From: Peptococcaceae bacterium
GTDB lineage: Bacteria; Bacillota; Peptococcia; DRI-13; UBA5745
NCBI GenBank assembly: GCA_031264885.1
Contig: JAISDM010000005.1
Span: forward strand, 1 to 24,911
Length of the DNA: 24,911 nt
Direction of reading: 5' to 3'
The translations under genes were made by a program, and so were the position numbers. A model generated the notes under the pieces. The model saw nothing but the letters and a program-made list of their open reading frames with translations. It did no database searches and had not been told where the DNA came from. Position 1 is the first letter of the stretch. Every line of letters begins with the position of its first letter. Positions 8,268-16,079 of the stretch are shown here, in pieces.

Positions 8268-8340
8268 CCCGGGCGGCAGAATGCCGCCCCTACGGACGCG
8301 TCGTTCTCGGTACCGTATGGGCGGCAGGATGCCGCCCATA
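8268..8340. repeat. REP/BIME-like palindromic repeat, copy between receptor and permease genes
   Basis: Two inverted GC-rich hairpins (the first is GGGCGGCAGAATGCCGCCC) are separated by a spacer carrying CGGTACCGTA. It lies between the genes for the binding protein and the first permease, where such structures often stabilise the upstream mRNA and raise binding protein over permease. That role is inferred. Confidence 0.8.
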
Positions 8341-8385
8341 CATGGGGGACGCAGGGATGATTGCGCAGGTTAAAGGAGGTCTGTC

Positions 8386-9306
8386 ATGCTTTACTATATT
8401 GGCAAACGTTTTTTGCAGTCATTGGTCGTCATATTTATTGTCACACTGTTTGCTTTTGTATTGGTTCACGCCGCGCCCGGCAATCCTGCCAGAATGATGG
8501 CGGGGGAGTATGCCACCGATGAACAGGTCGCCGCGATGGAAGAAAGAATGGGATTTAATAAACCGATATACGAGCAGTTTTGGATGTATTTGGAAGGCTT
8601 GGCTCACGGCGATTTCGGGATGTCCGTGGTCTATAATCAGCCGGTTTTGCCCATCATCTTCAGCCGGCTTCCCGTGACGGTCCAGCTGGCCGTCGGCACG
8701 GTCCTCGTGGCGTGTCTGCTGTCCATTCCGCTGGGAGTCATCGCGGGAGTAACCAGGGCGAAGTTCATTGAATTCTTCGCTATGTTTTTCGCTCTCCTGG
8801 GACAATCCATGTCTTCGCTGTGGCTGGGCATTCTGCTCATCTATATTTTTGCCGTCAAACTGGGATGGCTGCCGGCGATTGGAACCGGAGGCATCGAGTA
8901 CCTGATTCTTCCCGTGCTGACCATGGGCTATCCCATGGCGGCGACCCTTACCCGCGTGGCGCGGTCCGGGATGATAGACACCATGAATGAGGATTATATT
9001 ACCGCGACATACGCCAAAGGGATCAGCAATTTTCAAGTATATACCAAATACGCGCTCCGAAACGCCATGATACCCGTTATTACCCTGATCGGTCTTGACT
9101 TGGCGATGCAGCTGTCCGGGTCGGTGATTGTGGAATCCGTGTTTTCCCGGGCCGGTGTCGGACAATTGATGAATCAGTCCGTGACCTCCAGGGATTATGC
9201 CATGATTCAGGCGATGCTCCTGATATCCTCATTCCTGTTTACGTTCGTTAACTTCATTGTGGATGTCATCAATTCTATCATTGACCCCAGACTGAGTCTG
9301 TATTAA
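8386..9306 (+). CDS. ABC transporter permease (DppB/OppB type)
   Basis: This is a 306-residue inner-membrane permease of the DppB family. It opens with MLYYIGKRFLQSLVVIFIVT, the characteristic first helix, followed by the HAAPGNPARMM segment. About six transmembrane helices can be seen. The cytoplasmic coupling (EAA-type) loop reads YITATYAKGISNFQVYTKYA, close to the family pattern YvrtARAKGls. The C-terminus IVDVINSIIDPRLSLY is typical. AGGAGG lies 6 bases before the ATG. It is followed 13 bases later by its partner permease. Confidence 0.93.
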   Translation: MLYYIGKRFLQSLVVIFIVTLFAFVLVHAAPGNPARMMAGEYATDEQVAAMEERMGFNKPIYEQFWMYLEGLAHGDFGMSVVYNQPVLPIIFSRLPVTVQLAVGTVLVACLLSIPLGVIAGVTRAKFIEFFAMFFALLGQSMSSLWLGILLIYIFAVKLGWLPAIGTGGIEYLILPVLTMGYPMAATLTRVARSGMIDTMNEDYITATYAKGISNFQVYTKYALRNAMIPVITLIGLDLAMQLSGSVIVESVFSRAGVGQLMNQSVTSRDYAMIQAMLLISSFLFTFVNFIVDVINSIIDPRLSLY

Positions 9307-9319
9307 GCGAGGTGGCCCT

Positions 9320-10174
9320 GTGGATAAACGGATTCTTTTTTCGCGGATGCGGAAGAGTTATTTCTTTATGATCGGTGTCGTCGGGATTGTTCTCATATTT
9401 GCGATTTGTTATCTTGTGCCCCTGTTCGTTCATTGGGATCCTGAGAAAAACTCTCTGCTTGACCGGTTGTTCCCGCCTGAAGGCTTTGCGCGGGGTTTGG
9501 AAGGTCACGTTTTTGGCACCGACGCGCTGGGCCGGGACGTATTGAGCCGGATATTGATCGGCGGACAGTATTCGTTCCGGCTGGCTTTCATGGTTGTGGT
9601 TCTGCAAATGGTGATTGGGACTGTGCTGGGCATATTATCCGGCTACCTGGGCGGTTGGGCGGATATCATCATCATGCGCGCCTGTGACGCGATTATGTCG
9701 ATGCCGACGTTGATTATGGCGATCGCTGTCCTGGCCGTACTTGGACCGAGCACACAGAATTTGGTTTTGGTTCTGACCCTTTCCGGCTGGATTCAGCTCT
9801 GTAAGGTGGTCAGAAACAATGTGCGCGTGGTCAAACGCCAGGAGTTTGTTTTGGCCTCCAGAGATTTGGGCGCCAAGCTTTCCCATATTATGTTCTCGCA
9901 GATTTTGCCCAATGTTACCACAAATATCATTATTATTGCCAGCCAGAGGCTCGGGTTTTTGATCATCATGGAAGCCTCTCTGAGTTTCTTGGGCCTGGGA
10001 ATACAGCCTCCCGCGCCATCGTGGGGGAACATGATTTCCGCCGGGCGGCAGTATATGACGACGCAGCCCTGGCTGATACTGGTGCCGGGTTTCGCGTTGA
10101 TGCTGGCGGTTCTCTCTTTTAACTTTCTGGGAGACGGTATCAGGGATGTATTGGATCCAAAACGCAAGATGTAG
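9320..10174 (+). CDS. ABC transporter permease (DppC/OppC type)
   Basis: This 284-residue permease of the DppC family forms the channel with the preceding DppB-type protein. The start is GTG with GAGG 7 bases upstream. The segment HVFGTDALGRDVLSRILIGG is the family hallmark after the first transmembrane helix. The coupling loop EFVLASRDLGAKLSHIMFSQ and the following SLSFLGLGIQPPAPSWGNMI are also diagnostic. The end DGIRDVLDPKRKM matches DppC C-termini. The ATPase gene begins 26 bases downstream. Confidence 0.93.
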   Translation: MDKRILFSRMRKSYFFMIGVVGIVLIFAICYLVPLFVHWDPEKNSLLDRLFPPEGFARGLEGHVFGTDALGRDVLSRILIGGQYSFRLAFMVVVLQMVIGTVLGILSGYLGGWADIIIMRACDAIMSMPTLIMAIAVLAVLGPSTQNLVLVLTLSGWIQLCKVVRNNVRVVKRQEFVLASRDLGAKLSHIMFSQILPNVTTNIIIIASQRLGFLIIMEASLSFLGLGIQPPAPSWGNMISAGRQYMTTQPWLILVPGFALMLAVLSFNFLGDGIRDVLDPKRKM

Positions 10175-10200
10175 ATCAAAGCTGTGGATTGGAGAGGCGA

Positions 10201-11235
10201 ATGAATAAGGAAGCTGTAACAACGCTGGGGAAAGACGCGGCCCCGGAATGGCGGAATCTGCTGGAAGGGGAAGCGCTCCTCAAAATCACCAATTTGAGAG
10301 TAGAGTTCAAAACGGAGCGTTCCACAGTCAGGGCGCTTAATGGAATTGATCTTGTGATACATAAAGGCGAATCCCTCGGCTTGGTGGGGGAGACGGGCGC
10401 CGGCAAGACGACCACCGCTCTGTCTGTGCTTAACTTGCTGCCGCGCGAATCCGCCTCAATAGGAGGGGATTCGTCCGTTACGTTCGAAGGCAAGCCGGTA
10501 TTCACCATGTCGAAAAAAGAACTTCGGAATATGCGCGGCGGGAAGGTTTCTATGGTGTTTCAAAATCCGCTGACCGCGCTGAATCCCACATTCGGCGTCG
10601 GCGAGCAGGTCGCCATGGTATTGAGGGTGCATCAGGGCATGAATAAAAAAGACGCGCTCAAGCGCGCCGGTGAGCTCCTGGAGGTCGTGGGAATCCCGAG
10701 TTACCGCTTGCAGGATTATCCCTTCCAGTTCAGCGGCGGGATGCGCCAGCGTGTGGGCATCGCCGCCGCGCTGGCCTGCAATCCCCAGCTTCTCATCGCG
10801 GACGAACCCACGACGGCGCTGGATGTGACCATTCAGGCGCAGATCCTTGAACTCATGAGAGATCTGCAGACCAAGTACTCATCCTCTCTTTTGATGATCA
10901 CGCACAACCTGGGCATCATTTCCGAGTTATGCCAGCAGGTGGCCGTCATGTACGCCGGGAGGGTCATAGAATACGGCGCGTCAACGGATGTGTTCGCGTC
11001 CCCGCGGCATCCTTATACTGTGGGGCTGCTGGGGGCGCTGCCGGCATTGGAAGGGCCGCGCAGCCGGCTGACCGCCATACCCGGAATCATCGCCGACGCC
11101 CAGACTCTCCCCGGCGGCTGCGCATTCCATCCGCGCTGCGAGTTTTGCCGCGAGGAGTGCGAAACCGGCAATCCCGCCATGTCCCATGTGGGGAACGGTC
11201 ATTTTGTCGCATGCTTTAACCGAGGAGAGGGATAG
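10201..11235 (+). CDS. ABC transporter ATP-binding protein (DppD/OppD type)
   Basis: This 344-residue ATPase powers the importer. Walker A GETGAGKTT is at residues 63-71 (K69), the signature SGGMRQ at 178-183, and Walker B ends with D201-E202 in IADEPTTALD. The C-terminal oligopeptide-type extension contains CAFHPRCEFCREECE, a cysteine-rich end shared by DppD/OppD proteins. The start at 10201 is chosen over an upstream TTG because GGAG is 6 bases before this ATG. It is followed two bases after the stop by the partner ATPase, so the two nucleotide-binding subunits are tightly co-translated. Confidence 0.93.
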   Translation: MNKEAVTTLGKDAAPEWRNLLEGEALLKITNLRVEFKTERSTVRALNGIDLVIHKGESLGLVGETGAGKTTTALSVLNLLPRESASIGGDSSVTFEGKPVFTMSKKELRNMRGGKVSMVFQNPLTALNPTFGVGEQVAMVLRVHQGMNKKDALKRAGELLEVVGIPSYRLQDYPFQFSGGMRQRVGIAAALACNPQLLIADEPTTALDVTIQAQILELMRDLQTKYSSSLLMITHNLGIISELCQQVAVMYAGRVIEYGASTDVFASPRHPYTVGLLGALPALEGPRSRLTAIPGIIADAQTLPGGCAFHPRCEFCREECETGNPAMSHVGNGHFVACFNRGEG

Positions 11236-11237
11236 AG

Positions 11238-12257
11238 ATGTCAAACAGTATAGATTATACCGGGGCGGAGCCGCTGGTTCAGGCAAAGAATTTAAAGAAG
11301 CATTTCGAAGTGAAGCGTAAAGGCATGCTGCACGCTGTGGACGATATCAGCTTCAAGATATATCCCGGCGAGACGCTGGGACTGGTCGGCGAGAGCGGAT
11401 GCGGCAAAAGCACGGTTGGGAACGTGGTGATGCGGCTGCTTCCCAAGACCGGCGGCAGCCTGCTCTACCGGGGCAAGGATGTATTTACCGAATGGCCCGA
11501 CCAGATGGAACTTCATAGAAAGATGAAGATCATCTTCCAGGATCCGTATACCTCGCTGAACCCGCGCAAACCTGTGGAGAAGATACTCAGCGAGGCATAT
11601 GTCATCCACAAATTAGGCGGCAAAGCGGAGATCGCGAAGATGGTCCGCGACCTTTGCGACCGGGTTGAGCTGCCCCATAATCTGCTGAACCGCTACCCTC
11701 ATGAGCTGGACGGCGGCATGCGGCAGGTGGTGGGCATCGCGCGGGCGCTGTCGCTGAATCCCGACTTCATCGTCTGCGACGAGCCTGTGTCGTCTCTGGA
11801 CGTTTCCGTCCAGGCGAGGATCATCAACTTTCTGATGGATCTGCAAAAAGAACTCGGGCTGTCTTACTTGTTCATATCCCACGATCTGAGCGTTGTGAGG
11901 CACATCTCCAACCGCATCGCCATTATGTACTTGGGGCAGATCGTGGAGACGGCCGATACGGACGAGATATTCGCGAACGCCATGCATCCCTATTCCATCG
12001 CGCTGTTGTCCGCGATTCCCCGCGTCAACACCACATCCAAGGTGTCCCGGATCGTACTCAAGGGGGATGTGCCCAGTCCGATGAATCCCAAGCCGGGCTG
12101 CCGCTTCGCTCCCCGCTGCTGGATGGCCCATAAGGAATGTCTGGATAAAAACCAGGAACTCGTGGAGGCGGAGCCGGGGCATTTTGTTTTCTGCGAGTTC
12201 GCTTCCGAATCGAAAGAGAAGGCGAAGGAGGTCCATTATTCCAGTTTGAGCGGCTAA
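11238..12257 (+). CDS. ABC transporter ATP-binding protein (DppF/OppF type)
   Basis: This is the second ATPase of the importer, 339 residues. Walker A GESGCGKST is at residues 51-59 and Walker B ends D181-E182 in CDEPVSSLD. The signature reads LDGGMRQ (D158) where LSGGQ is canonical; the serine contacting ATP of the opposite subunit is replaced by aspartate. The C-terminal PGCRFAPRCWMAHKECLDKN is the family's cysteine-containing extension. GGAGAGGG precedes the ATG. It is the last transporter gene; the next gene starts 85 bases later on the same strand. Confidence 0.92.
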   Translation: MSNSIDYTGAEPLVQAKNLKKHFEVKRKGMLHAVDDISFKIYPGETLGLVGESGCGKSTVGNVVMRLLPKTGGSLLYRGKDVFTEWPDQMELHRKMKIIFQDPYTSLNPRKPVEKILSEAYVIHKLGGKAEIAKMVRDLCDRVELPHNLLNRYPHELDGGMRQVVGIARALSLNPDFIVCDEPVSSLDVSVQARIINFLMDLQKELGLSYLFISHDLSVVRHISNRIAIMYLGQIVETADTDEIFANAMHPYSIALLSAIPRVNTTSKVSRIVLKGDVPSPMNPKPGCRFAPRCWMAHKECLDKNQELVEAEPGHFVFCEFASESKEKAKEVHYSSLSG

Positions 12258-12342
12258 AAAGGAAAATGACGCGATTTGTCGAATTGGCAATTGAGTATCT
12301 AATGAATGTCAAATGCCGAACATAAGGAGGAGTGCAGCCAAT

Positions 12343-13359
12343 ATGACCGAGAAAGAGAATTTTTTGCGGCTTTTATCCGGAAAGGAGCCTGCCTGGGTTC
12401 CGCGATGCAGTGTGATTTACAAGGATAAATGTCAAAAGTACCCGCCTGCCTTCATTCAGATGCGCATGAGTTTCCTGAGCCAGTTCCGCACGCCGACAGG
12501 GGGCAGGGATATTTGGGGCGTTCCCTATGTGGCCACAAAGGAAACCGGAGGCATGTCTCTGCCGGAGCCCAACAATTTTATTCTGGACGATGTGACCAAG
12601 TGGCGCGATGTAATCAAGCCCCCCAGCACGGAGGGGATCAATTGGGAAGAGATGGCCAAAAAGGATCTCGCGAACATCAACCGTGAAGAGAACGCGGTGG
12701 TAATCGGGGTCGGCGGCTTCTTTATGGAATTTATGGGTATGATGGGCTTTGAAGAGGGTCTCGTCAGTCTGAGTCTGGAGAAGGAGACGGTGCTCGAACT
12801 GTTTGATTTCATGGCCGACTATCTCCAGCCTTTTATTGAAGCCATTATGAAGTATTACAAGCCTGACGCCTTTAAGGTTACGGACGACACCGCCACCGCG
12901 AAGAATCCCTTCATTTCGCCGCAGATGTACCGGGAAATGATCAAGCCGTACCATATGCGCGTCGCGAAGATGCCGCTGGAAGCCGGCTTGCCCATCATGA
13001 TGCATGATTGCGGCCGCTGTGAGGATTCCATTGAGGATTGGTTCGATTTCGGCGTGCGGGGCTGGGATCCCGCTCAGGTGATGAATGATCTCCAGGGCAT
13101 CAAGAAGAAATACGCCGGCAAGCTCATGCTTTGCGGCTGCTGGGATTCCTCGGGGCCTCCCGGATGGGCCGGAACGAGTGAGGAGGTTGTGCGCGCCGCT
13201 GTCCGCGAATGCGCCGACACTTACGCGCCTGGCGGCGATTTCTGCTTCTGGGCGAGTGTCTACGGCGAGGCGGACGACGAGGAGTTTACGAACCGCGCCA
13301 GTTGGATTACGGATGAGTACAACAATTATGTGCGGCCTTTTTATGAGAGGCAGGGGTAG
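12343..13359 (+). CDS. Uroporphyrinogen-decarboxylase-fold protein (MtaA/CmuA-like, putative methyltransferase)
   Basis: This 338-residue protein belongs to the URO-D superfamily. That superfamily includes haem-pathway decarboxylases and the zinc-dependent methyltransferases (MtaA, MtbA, CmuA) that move methyl groups to or from corrinoid proteins. A candidate zinc site is visible: H221-x-C223 in MMHDCGRC and C264 in LMLCGCWD, as expected for the methyltransferase branch. The N-terminal KENFLRLLSGKEPAWVPR is typical of the group. The start at 12343 is preferred to an upstream ATG at 12313 because a GGAGGAG site lies 10 bases before it. No corrinoid protein is encoded nearby. Placement between importer and CoA-transferase suggests it acts on the imported compound, perhaps O-demethylation, which is inference. 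Confidence 0.8.
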   Translation: MTEKENFLRLLSGKEPAWVPRCSVIYKDKCQKYPPAFIQMRMSFLSQFRTPTGGRDIWGVPYVATKETGGMSLPEPNNFILDDVTKWRDVIKPPSTEGINWEEMAKKDLANINREENAVVIGVGGFFMEFMGMMGFEEGLVSLSLEKETVLELFDFMADYLQPFIEAIMKYYKPDAFKVTDDTATAKNPFISPQMYREMIKPYHMRVAKMPLEAGLPIMMHDCGRCEDSIEDWFDFGVRGWDPAQVMNDLQGIKKKYAGKLMLCGCWDSSGPPGWAGTSEEVVRAAVRECADTYAPGGDFCFWASVYGEADDEEFTNRASWITDEYNNYVRPFYERQG

Positions 13360-13438
13360 GACCCGTTGAGTTTGCCTGAATCAGGCGGTTAAGCGATTGG
13401 TTAAGCTTCTGGTTTAGCTTCTAAGGAGGTTGAATGTT

Positions 13439-15013
13439 TTGAAAAGCAAGGTTGTGAATGTTTCCGAGGCGCTGGATCTGATCCGCGGCGGGGATACGCT
13501 GGCCATATCGGCGGTGGGATCCATCGGATACCCGGACTATGTGGCCGCCAAGCTGGAGGAGCGTTACATAGAACGGAATTCCCCCGGGGGGCTGACGCTG
13601 TATTCCGCCGGCGGGCACGGCAGTTTCAACGCCCATTGCAACGACAGCCGTTTTGCCCATCCCGGTTTTCTTAAGCGCCATGTCTGCACGCACCCGAAGG
13701 TCGTGCCGGATCTGAGGGATATGATCGAGAACAATGAGCTGGAGGGCTATGTGCTGCCTCAGGGTGTTTTAAACCAGCTTTACCGGTGCAGCGCCGCGCG
13801 GCAGCCGGGTATTCTCACCAAAATCGGCGTCGGTACCTATGTGGATCCCAGGCAGGAAGGCGGGAAGATGAACTCGGTCACGAAGGAGGATCTCGTCCGT
13901 GTGGTGGAGATGGACGGGGAGGAATGGCTGTATTACAAGAGTGTTCCCGTCAACATAGCGATGATTCGGGGAACCTACGCCGATGAAAAAGGGAACATGA
14001 CCATCGAGCGCGAACCGCTGAAGCTGGAAATGCTGGAGATAGCCCTTGCCGCCAAGGCGTCGGGCGGCAAGGTCATCGTACAGGTGGAGCGCGTGGTGGA
14101 GAACTACTCGCTTAAAGCGAAGGATGTGGTGGTGCCCGGCCAGCTGGTGGACGCCGTGGTCGTCACGGAGCAGCCGGAGATCTATCACAAACAGAGTGGA
14201 AGCCCCATCTATAATCCGTATATTTCCGGTGAGGCGAGATCCCCGGCCGGCGCGGCGCCGATCCATCCGTCCGTGCTGAATACGGATGATATTATGTGCA
14301 GGAGGGCCGCGTTTGAGCTTTTCCCGGAGGCCATTATCAATCTCGGCGTCGGAGTGGGCTCGGGCACAGGTATGGTGGCGGCGGCCGAAGGGCTGGGGGA
14401 TATGCTGAATTTTACCCTGGAGCTGGGTGTTTTTGGCGGCACGCCGCTTGCCCCGCCAAACTTCGGCGTCTCCATGAATCCGGAATCCTATGTCTCTCCC
14501 CCGACAATGTTCGACTTCTATCACGGAGGCAACCTGGACGTGGCTATTTTGGGCGCGGCGGAGGTTGACAAAGATGGGAATGTGAATGTGAGCCGGTTCG
14601 CCGGACATCCCAACGGGCAGGGGGGCTTCATCGATATCAGTCAGATGGCCAGGAAGGTGGTGTTCTGCACCAACCTTAGAACGAAGGGTTTCGAAGGGGA
14701 GGTATCGGAGGGCAGGCTCCGCGTCGTAAAAGAAGGCCAGCTGCCGAAGTTCGTGGAGAAAGTGGATCAGATTACGTTTAACGGCAAAGTGGCGTTTGAG
14801 GCGGGACACGAGGTATACTATATCACGGAGCGCGCTGTGTTCAAGCTGGAGAAGGAGGGCGTCGCTCTGATAGAGATCGCGCCCGGCGTGGATCTGGAAA
14901 AAGACATTTTGGGGCAGATGGGCTTCCGCCCGCGCGTGAGCGGGCCGGTGAAGGTGATGGACGACTGTATATTCCGCCCCGGAAAAATGGGAATGATAGA
15001 CCGGTGGCAATAG
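13439..15013 (+). CDS. Fused type I CoA-transferase (acetate/propionate:acyl-CoA transferase-like)
   Basis: This 524-residue protein has both the alpha and beta halves of a family I CoA-transferase, the size of propionate CoA-transferase and YdiF. The N-terminal half begins KVVNVSEALDLIRGGDTLAI. The second half has NLGVGVGSGTGMVAAAEG and then FTLELGVFGGTP, whose glutamate E328 is the predicted catalytic residue that forms the glutamyl-CoA thioester. The TTG at 13439 is taken as start because AAGGAGG lies 9 bases before it. A TTG at 13430 abuts the ribosome binding site, and an ATG at 13434 is out of frame. It would activate a carboxylic acid by CoA transfer from another acyl-CoA, probably making the thioester used by the reductase encoded upstream. 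The substrate is unknown. Confidence 0.87.
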   Translation: MKSKVVNVSEALDLIRGGDTLAISAVGSIGYPDYVAAKLEERYIERNSPGGLTLYSAGGHGSFNAHCNDSRFAHPGFLKRHVCTHPKVVPDLRDMIENNELEGYVLPQGVLNQLYRCSAARQPGILTKIGVGTYVDPRQEGGKMNSVTKEDLVRVVEMDGEEWLYYKSVPVNIAMIRGTYADEKGNMTIEREPLKLEMLEIALAAKASGGKVIVQVERVVENYSLKAKDVVVPGQLVDAVVVTEQPEIYHKQSGSPIYNPYISGEARSPAGAAPIHPSVLNTDDIMCRRAAFELFPEAIINLGVGVGSGTGMVAAAEGLGDMLNFTLELGVFGGTPLAPPNFGVSMNPESYVSPPTMFDFYHGGNLDVAILGAAEVDKDGNVNVSRFAGHPNGQGGFIDISQMARKVVFCTNLRTKGFEGEVSEGRLRVVKEGQLPKFVEKVDQITFNGKVAFEAGHEVYYITERAVFKLEKEGVALIEIAPGVDLEKDILGQMGFRPRVSGPVKVMDDCIFRPGKMGMIDRWQ

Positions 15014-15051
15014 CAAATTGAAACCGGTTGTGTTTCAGGTGACATCCTTAT

Positions 15052-15145
15052 ACCGTAGGGGCGGCATTCTGCCGCCCGAATCGGGGATATCCGGACACCG
15101 GGGCGCCTGCCGTTTAAGGGGCGGGCGGCAGAATGCCGCCCCTAC
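15052..15145. repeat. REP/BIME-like repeat pair after the CoA-transferase gene
   Basis: Two copies of the GGGGCGGCATTCTGCCGCCC-type hairpin lie in opposite orientation with about 45 bases between. Here the GTAGGGG ends point outward, the reverse of the arrangement at 2029-2096. It lies between the convergent ends of the reductase cluster and the methyltransferase gene and may serve as a bidirectional end structure; no T-run follows it. Confidence 0.8.
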
Positions 15146-15177
15146 GAGTGGTCCATAGGGGGTATCGCGGCGAAGGT

Positions 15178-15212
15178 TGTCATTCCGGGACAAGCCCGGA
15201 ATGCCGCCCCTA
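15178..15212. repeat. Chimeric repeat: half of the TGTCATTCCGGG element joined to half of the GTAGGGG element
   Basis: The hairpin TTGTCATTCCGGGACAAGCCCGGAAT of the second repeat type runs directly into GCCGCCCCTAC of the first type, without the rest of either. The final CTA (15210-15212) is the TAG stop of the minus-strand methyltransferase gene. Confidence 0.75.
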
Positions 15213-16079
15213 CCTTGTGTGCCGGACGCGGGTGTCCCACAGTATGAAGCCGAAGCGGTATTCGCTGTTCCGTTCTGTTATGGGGCCGCGGGAGCGGAGG
15301 TAGTCCGCGATGCGCCGGATGTCTTCCTCGGATTCATGATCGCAAGCGTGAGCGATATTCGCCACGCTTTTTTCTGTGGGTTCGGATGTTTCGTGGCGCA
15401 AGTCTGTGTAATAATAGGTCTCGGGGTAATATCCCATGAACCAGAGCAGGTTTAAGAGGGCGTAGAAACCCTTGCCGTCTTTTTTGGGCGGTTTTTCGTG
15501 ACCGAACACTTCGCGGCTTACCTGGGAGGCCAAATCGTCCTGCGCGTGGACGAAGGAGACGTTGCAGCAGTAGGCGCGGCTCATTTGAATCAATTTGCCG
15601 AGACAGCCTTTCCCTGTGGCCGCCGGGGTGATGGAACTGAACACCAGGTCAAAGGCGCCTGTCAATCCCGCGGACTCTATGTCCAGTTCGAGAAAGTCGC
15701 AGCGGGTGTAGGACACGTTCTTGATGCCGTTGGATTTCGCGTAATTTGTTCCGTAATCGATGAATGCTTGAGCGTAGTCCATGCCTGTGGCGTGTTTGGC
15801 GGTTTTGGCGAATTCGGCGGCAAAAAGCCCCGGCCCGCAGCCCACATCGACGACGGTGTCGTTTCTTCCCAGCAGGCCCCGCCCGCGCAAATATCCGGCT
15901 GTGGCGCGCACACGCTCGGTCATGCTGCGCTTGCCTTTGCCGTCGGGGCCCAGTTCGCTGACCCAATCCCTGGAGTGTTTGTCCCATGCCTCCTGGGAAT
16001 GGCTGGGGGGAGTGAGGCTTCTTTCTTCCCAAAGGCTCTGAAAGCGGGCCAATTCGGCTGTTGTATTATACGAACTCAT
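15210..16079 (-). CDS. Class I SAM-dependent methyltransferase
   Basis: This 289-residue protein has the Rossmann methyltransferase motif I VVDVGCGPG at residues 76-84, then an acidic strand end in HATGMDYAQ and a post-I segment YTRCDFLELD. The substrate is not predictable. It begins with ATGA overlapping the stop of the upstream hybrid kinase gene, and AAGGAG lies 8 bases before the ATG, so the two are translationally coupled. The C-terminus FILWDTRVRHTR ends at a TAG inside a repeat element, so the tail may have been altered by repeat insertion. Methyltransferases of this appearance are common and unassigned in anaerobes. A link to signalling is inferred only from operon structure. Confidence 0.85.
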   Translation of the reverse strand: MSSYNTTAELARFQSLWEERSLTPPSHSQEAWDKHSRDWVSELGPDGKGKRSMTERVRATAGYLRGRGLLGRNDTVVDVGCGPGLFAAEFAKTAKHATGMDYAQAFIDYGTNYAKSNGIKNVSYTRCDFLELDIESAGLTGAFDLVFSSITPAATGKGCLGKLIQMSRAYCCNVSFVHAQDDLASQVSREVFGHEKPPKKDGKGFYALLNLLWFMGYYPETYYYTDLRHETSEPTEKSVANIAHACDHESEEDIRRIADYLRSRGPITERNSEYRFGFILWDTRVRHTR

